DNA of 64,000 nucleotides. Source: Molossus alvarezi. Its lineage: Eukaryota; Chordata; Mammalia; Chiroptera; Molossidae. Position numbers and translations under genes: made by a program. Shown in pieces: positions 58,130 through 64,000 of this stretch (position 1 is its first letter; every line of letters begins with the position of its first letter). Below the pieces are notes generated by a model. The model saw only the letters and a program-made list of their open reading frames with translations. It searched no databases and was not told where the DNA came from. The stretch is from positions 38,777,488 through 38,841,487 of the forward strand of contig CM073897.1 in the NCBI GenBank assembly GCA_037176705.1. Direction: 5' to 3'.

Positions 58130-61100
58130 TTATATTCCACAAATAAGTGAAATCACATGATAGTTGTCTTTCTCTGTTTGGCTTGTTTCCCTTAGGATAA
58201 TACTTTCTAGGTCCTTCCATGTCGTCTCAAAAGATAAGAGATCATTCTTTCTTACAGCTGTGTAGTACTCCATTGTGTATATATACCACACTTTTTTATC
58301 CATTCGTCTACTGATGGACACTTGGGCTGTTTCCAGATCTTAGCTATTGTAAATAGTGCTGCTACAAACATGGGGGTACATATATTCTTTCTGATTTGTG
58401 TTTCAGGCTTCTTAGGGTATATTCCTAGAAGTGGGATCACTGGGTCAAATGGAAGCTCAATTTTTAATTTTTTGAGGTAACACTATAGTGTTTTCCACAG
58501 TGGCTGCACCAGTCTGCATTCCCACCAGCAGTATACCAGAGTCCCCTTTTCTCCACACCCTCGCCAACACTTGTTGTTTGATGATTTGTTGATGGCGGTC
58601 CTTCTGACAGGTGTGAGGTGATACCTGATTGTTGTTTTAATTTGCATCTCTCTGATGATTAGTGATGTTGAACATTTCTCATATGTCTCTTAGCCACTTG
58701 TATGTCCTGTTTGGAGAGGTGTCTATTTAGGTCCTCTGCCAATTTTTTAATTGGGTTCTTTGTCTTCCTTTTGTTGAGTTGTATGAGGACTTTATATATT
58801 TTGGATATTAACCCCTTATCTGATATATCATTGGCGATTATGCTCTCCCATAGAGTGGGTTGCCTTTCCATTTTGATGATTGTATCTTTTGCTGTGCAGA
58901 AGCTCTTGAGTTTGATGTAGTCCCATGTGTTCATTTTCTCCTTTGTTTCTGTTGCCTTAGGTGATGTATCAGTGAAAATTCTGCTGCATATGATGTCTGA
59001 AATTTTGTTGCCTATATTTTCTTCTAGGATTTTTATGGATTCATGGGTCACATTTAAGTCTTTAATCCATTTTGAGTTTATTCTTATGTATGGTGTAAGT
59101 TGATGGTCTAGTTTCATTTTTTTGCATGTGGCTGTCCAATTTTTCCAACACCATTTATTAAAGAGGCTGTCTTTACTCCATTGTATGTTCTTGCCTCCTT
59201 TGTCAAATATTAATTGAGCATGATGTCTTGGGTCCATTTGTGGGTTCTCTGTTCTATTCCACTGGTCTATATGCCTGTTCTTGTGCCAGTACCAGGCTGT
59301 TTTGATTACAGTAGCTTTGTAGTATAACCTGATGTCTGGTATTGTGATCCTACCTTCTTTGTCCTTTTTCAAGATTGCTGTGCCTATTCAGGGTCTTTTT
59401 GGTTCCATATGAACTCTTGAAGTATTTGTTCTAGTTCTGTGAAATATGTCATTAGTATTTTGATGGGGATTGCATTGAATCTATAGATTGCTTTGGGTAA
59501 TAGAGACATTTTAATGATGTTAATTCTTCCAATCAATGAACAAGGTATGTGCTTCCACTTTTTTATATCGTCCTCTATTTATTTTTTTAATGTCCTGTAG
59601 TTTTCTGCAAATAGGTCCTTTACTTCTTTGGTTAAGTTTATTACTAGGTATGTTAATTTTTTTGCTGTGATGGTAAATGGGATTGTTTCTTTAGTTTCTC
59701 TTTCTGTGAGTTCATCATTGGTATATAAGAATGTGGTGATTTCTTCACATTAATTTTGTATCTTGTTACTTTGACAAATTCATGTATTAAGTCTAGTAGA
59801 TTTTTTTTTTTTATCCTCACGCGAGGGCATTTTTCCATTTTTTTTTTGTTCAGATAGAGTGGGAGGGAGAGAGAGGAAGAGAGAGAGAGAGAAACATCGA
59901 CGTGAAAGGGACACATCGAGTGGCTGCCACCCACTCGACCAACCAGGGCCGGGGACAAACTGCAACCGAGGTATATGCCCTTAGCGGGAACCGCACCCGG
60001 GTCTCTCTGGACCGCAGGCCGACGCTCTAACCGCTGAGCCAACCGGCCAGGGCTAGTCTAGTAGATTTTTGATGGAGTCTTTAGGGTTTCCTATTTATAA
60101 TATCATGTCATCTGCAAATAATGACAATTTCGCTTCCTCCTTTCCAATTTGGATCTCTGTTATTTCTTCTTCCTGTCTGATTGCTGTGGTTAAGACTTCC
60201 AGTACTATGTTATATAAGAGTGGTGAAAGTGGGCATCCCTGTCTAGTTTCTGTTCTTAAGGGAAATGCTTTTAGTTTTTGCCCATTGAATATGATATTGG
60301 CTGTAGGTCTTTCATATATGGCCTTTGTCTAGATATGATCACTGTATTCCCACATTGCTGAGTGTTTTAATCAGAAATGGGTGCTGGATTTTGTCGAATG
60401 CTTTTTCAGCATCTAATGATATGATCATGCGGATTTTATTTTTCATTTTGTTTATATGGTGTATCACATTTATTGATATGCAAATATTGTACGAACCTTG
60501 CATCCCTGGGATGAATTCCACTTGGTCATGGTGAATAATTTTTATTTTATTTTTGATGTATTGCTGGATTCGATTTGCTAGTATTTTGTTCAGGATTTTG
60601 GCGTCTATGTTCATCAGGGATATTGGCCTCTAGTTTTCTTTTTTTTTAGTGTCTTTGTTGGGTTTTGGAATTAGAATTATGCTAGCTTCATAAAACAAGT
60701 TTAGAAGTCTTACTTCCTCTTGAATTTTTTGAAATAGTTTGAGAAGAATGGGTGTTAGTTCTTCTTTGAATGTTTGGTAAAACTCCCCCGTGAAGCTGTC
60801 CTGGCCTGGGCTTTTGTTTGCTAGGAGAGTCTTGATTACCTCTTCAATTTTCTTAGTTGTTATTGGTCTGTTTAAGTTTTCTATCTCTTCCAGGTCCAAT
60901 TTTCGGAGACTGTGTGTTTCTAGAAATCTGTTCATTTCACTTAGATTGTCGAATTTATTGCCATATAATTGTTCTTAGCATTTGTTAATGATCCTTTGTA
61001 TTTCTGTGGTGTCAGCTGTTACTTTTCCTCTTTCATTTCTGATTTTGTGTATTTGGGTTCTCTCTCTCTGTTTCTTGGTGAGTCTAGTAAGGGTCCATCA

Positions 61101-62215
61101 ATCTTGTTTATTTTTTCGAAAACCAGCTCTTTGTTTCATTGATCCTTTGAATTGTTTTTTGCTCTCTCTGTCATTTATTTCTGCTCTGAACTTTACTCTT
61201 TTCTTCCTTCTACTTGCTCTGGGGTTTTCTTTTCATTTGCTTTCTATATAGTTCTTTAAGTTGTGATGTTAGATAGTCTATCAGAAATTTTTCTTGTTTC
61301 TTGAGGTAGGCCTGTAGTGCTATGAACTTCCCTCTCACAACTGGTTTGCTGCATCCAATAGATTTTGTGTTGTGTGTGTTCATTTTCATTGGTTTCCAGG
61401 AAATTTTAAAATTCTTCCTTGATCTCCTCGGTAACCCATTCATTGTTTAATAACATGCTATTTAGCCTCCATGTGTTCCAATGTCTTTGCATGTTCTTAT
61501 TGCAATTGATTTCTAGTTGCATGCCATTGTGATTGGAGAAGATACTTGATATGATTTCAATCTTCTTGAACTTGTAGAGACTTAGTTTGTGTCCTAACAT
61601 GTGGTCTATCTTTGAGAATGTTCCATGTGCACTTGAGAAGAATGTGAATTCTGCAGTTTTGGGGTGCAGTTCTGTGTAGATATCTATTAAATCCATTTGG
61701 TCTATTGCTTCATTTAGAGTCTCTGTTTCCTTGTTAATTTTTTGTCTAGAGGATATATCCAGCGATGTCAGTGGGGTGTTGAAGTCCCCTACTATGATTG
61801 TATTGCTGTCAATTTCTCCTTTGAAGTCCTCCAGAAGATTTTTAATATATGTTGGTGCGCCTATATTGGGTGCATATATGTTTACCAAGGTTATAGCTTC
61901 CTGTTGGATAGATCCTTTTAATATTATGTAGTGGCCTTCTTTGTCTCTAGTTAGAGTCTTCATTTTGAAATCTATTTTATCAGATATGAGTATTGCTACC
62001 CCAGCTTTTTTTTCCTTTTCGTTTGCTTGGAAGATTTTTTTTCATCCCTTCACTTTCAACCTATGTGAGTCTTTTGTTGTTAGGTGGGTCTCTTGTAATC
62101 AACATACATGTGAGTTATGCTTTCTTATCCAATCAGCTATTCTGTGTCTTTTTATGGGAGCATTCAATCCATTTACGTTTAAGGTGATTATTGATATGTA
62201 CTTATTTATTGCCTT
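58130..62215 (-). pseudogene. L1-D ORF2, heavily disrupted
   Basis: The expected ATG is mutated to AAG at about 62214 (..KAINKYISIIT). The endonuclease part keeps GDFNTP (61963-61406 frame). The RT part is split among frames at 60935-60339, with the Ves at 59806-60054 inside it. The downstream part (59372-58659) reads [20 protein letters not shown] and [16 protein letters not shown] in one long frame, and the end reads YHVISLICGI at 58130. At least six frame breaks separate these pieces, so no activity is possible. Confidence 0.9.
59806..60054 (-). mobile_element. young Ves SINE in L1-D ORF2
   Basis: Near-consensus, CpG-rich minus-strand copy with a perfect 16-bp duplication agtctagtagattttt (59790-59805 and 60055-60070). 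It uses the same nick, in the same orientation, as the Ves at 33289-33572 in L1-B. Confidence 0.96.
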
Positions 62216-62344
62216 TTTTGTTTAGTGAGGCCATATTATTTTTTCCTATTTCTTCTATTATTTACAGCAGTCCTTTAAACATTTCTTGCAGTGTTGGTTT
62301 GGTGCTAATGTATTCCCTTAGCCTTTTCTTTTTTCTTTTGGTCT

Positions 62345-63149
62345 GGAAAGCTTTTTAATTGACCTTCTATTTTGAATGATATCCTTGCTGGGTAGAGTAG
62401 TCTTGGATTCAGTTCCTTGTTTTTCATGACCTTGATTACTTCATGCCATTCCCTTCTGGCCTATATTGTTTCTGTTGAGAAGTCAGTTGAGAGCCTTATG
62501 GGGTTTCCTTTGTAGGTAACCTGTTGCTTATATCTTGCTGCCTTTAGGATTCTCTCTTTGTCTTTAATTTTTGACATTTTAATTACTATGTGTCTTGGTG
62601 TGTGCCTGTTTGGGTTCTTCTTACTTGGGGCTCTATGTGCTTCTTGACCTGAATGCCTTCTTCCTTCACCAAATTAGGAAAGTTTTTTGTCACTATTTCT
62701 TCAAATATATTCTCTAATCTTGTTCATTTTCTTCTTCTTTGGGGACTCCTATGATGTGAATATTATTACATTTCCAGTTGTCCCACAGTTCTCTTAAGCT
62801 GTCTTCCTGTTTTTTTTTTTTTTTTTTTTTTTTTTGGTTTTCTGATTGGTAGATTTTTTTCTACCCTGTCCTCTAATTCAGTGATCTGGTTCTCAGCTTC
62901 CTCTACTCTGTTGTTTCGTCCTTCCAATGTGTTCTTTATTTCTTCTAGGTCATTCTTCATTTCTTCTTGGTGGTGTTTCATTTCCAATTGGTTGATTTTC
63001 AATGTATCTATGTCTTTACTCATGGTGCTAATGTCCTTACAAATGCCGTTTCGCTTCCTCAAGATCATGGCTCTGAATTCTATCTCTGTTAACTTGCTGA
63101 ACTGCATTTTATTTGTCTCATCTTCATTAGAATTCTCTTGTTCTTTCAT
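62345..63149 (-). pseudogene. L1-D ORF1, disrupted by an A-run expansion
   Basis: The frame from 63149 reads MKEQENSNEDETNKMQFSKL, then coiled coil with NGICKDISTMSKDIDTLK and NQITELEDRVEKN. It then enters an A-run expanded to about 28 (62812-62839 on the plus strand as T), which adds lysines and shifts the frame. The RRM-like and C-terminal parts continue in other frames (antisense of 62760-62345). Confidence 0.88.
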
Positions 63150-64000
63150 TTGGGATTTGTTTTATTGTTTCATCATTTTTTCTTCCTCAGTGCGTTTTGG
63201 AGCCTGCCAAATTTTTCCTGTGCATGTTGATGTTCTGCTGTTTGTGGCTCCCTCTACTGGGTTTGGATGAGTGTGGGAGGACCTGCATTAAACACCACTG
63301 TCAAAATATACTTTTCTGGGTAGAGTTGCAAGCCCAGGAATAGTTCAGTTATAGTCTAACTTTTTGCTTGGAGGCTATTAGTAGTGGTTAATTGAAGAGC
63401 ATTGGTTTCTCAGTTGAATGAAAAACTCCCTCAGGTGTTTAGAGTAAGAGGATTTCCCGAGGGTGGGGCTGATGCTGGTTGTTAATGAGCCTCAGTTTGC
63501 ATTTCAATGGCCCACTAGTGTGGTTGAATCTCTGAGAATGGGGCCACTGCCTCTCCCTAGAGCCCTGGGAAGAAGTAAGATGACTACAGTATTGTATGGC
63601 CACAACTCAGCAAATCTCTGAGCACCCTTCAAATTCTGAGTGTCCCCACACAGTTCCAGTGCAGTTTTCCCTTTCTGTGCTGGAGCCCAAGGTGAGTGGT
63701 TGTGGCTATTTTAGTGCTCTGTCCTGGCTCTGTGCTGTGGAGCCGCTTGGGACTCTAACCCTGACTGCGCTGCTCACAGCTCAGACTGTCCTTGGGCTCC
63801 CAGCCCCTCTCCAGCGCCTCCACAATCCTACCAGGATCGGGTAAGTGTTTCTGGTTATATGGTCCCCCAAGCTGCTTTTTTGTTGCTTTTTCCTGACAAT
63901 TTGTCTTTATTTTAGTTGTAATTCTAGTTTGGTCCTGGGAGATGGTCTGTGTAGCTCCCATTCAGTGTGCCGCCATTTTGGAATCCCGAAGAACTCTTTT

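Larger units (their letters stand above)
57869..63987 (-). mobile_element. LINE-1 copy L1-D, near full length
   Basis: The minus strand starts at 63987 with gggattccaaaatggcggc, the canonical 5' end with a YY1-type motif. It runs through 5'UTR, ORF1, ORF2 (with a Ves at 59806-60054), 3'UTR and poly(A) at about 57900-57869. The outer duplication is gaagaactYtttt (57445-57457 and 63988-64000) and includes the extra L1 3' end at 57455-57868. Many stops and frameshifts are present. Confidence 0.94.

Noticed and set aside
9..63990. CRISPR arrays, operons, ribosome binding sites or other prokaryotic systems
   Set aside because: Everything recognised is mammalian interspersed repeat. The regularly spaced repeats are SINEs and microsatellites, not spacers.

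Overview
This is a stretch of mammalian nuclear DNA with no intact host gene. It is almost certainly from a bat, probably a yangochiropteran. The strongest clue is about sixteen clear copies, plus fragments, of a tRNA-headed SINE of the Ves type: a head reading GGCYSGTTTGGCTCAG, a short body, a CT-rich block, the phrase CTCGGGTGAGGA in young copies, and an A-rich tail. Bat-type LINE-1 elements and a HAL1 ('half-LINE') element accompany them. I saw no young DNA transposons of the kind common in Myotis (Helitron, piggyBac, hAT). That is weak evidence against Myotis itself. The family assignments rest on recognition of known sequences, not on a database search.

Layout. 1-440: unique DNA and the first half of a MIR. 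440-6841: nearly complete LINE-1 (L1-A, minus strand) inserted into that MIR, carrying a Ves in ORF2 and a foreign 5' extension. 6859-13357: ancient MIR, L2, old L1 and Tigger-like remnants in unique DNA. 13369-15537: HAL1, minus. 16285-18950: L2 pieces, a small internally deleted HAL1-like element and two SINEs. 19-27 kb: old MIR, L2 and L1M fragments with several Ves, one Ves inside another. 27524-28428: full-length processed pseudogene of ferritin light chain, with UTRs and a degenerate iron-responsive element. 28442-30395: old L1. 30840-37345: old plus-strand L1 split by a 5.1-kb minus-strand LINE-1 (L1-B). 37.4-42.2 kb: Ves, MIR and L2 remnants around a repeat-poor block (40440-41010). 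42240-45160: old minus-strand L1 split by a plus-strand, internally deleted LINE-1 (L1-C). 45.2-56.9 kb: quiet DNA with MIR, L2, one MER20, two (TA)n tracts and a probable solitary LTR. 56955-57189: importin-alpha (KPNA2-like) pseudogene fragment, broken by a Ves and then by a compound LINE-1 (L1-D, 57455-63987).

How the pieces relate. All the mobile parts depend on LINE-1 reverse transcription. Ves, the ferritin pseudogene and the L1s are flanked by target-site duplications at TTTT/AA-like nicks. The window works mainly as a stratigraphic record: L2 and MIR are oldest, then old L1M, then HAL1, pseudogene and older Ves, then the young L1s, with the youngest Ves (near-consensus, CpG-rich heads) inserted into the young L1s. 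None of the L1s can be autonomous as read: each ORF2 is broken by stops, frameshifts, deletions or a Ves.

I found no evidence for a new biological system such as a novel gene cluster, CRISPR array or viral gene set. The most informative oddities are the chimeric L1 5' ends, the compound L1-D, two Ves copies at the same nick in two L1s, a lone retroposed Ves tRNA-like head, one-heptad indels in the ORF1p coiled coil, and a repeat-poor block that may be a conserved regulatory element.
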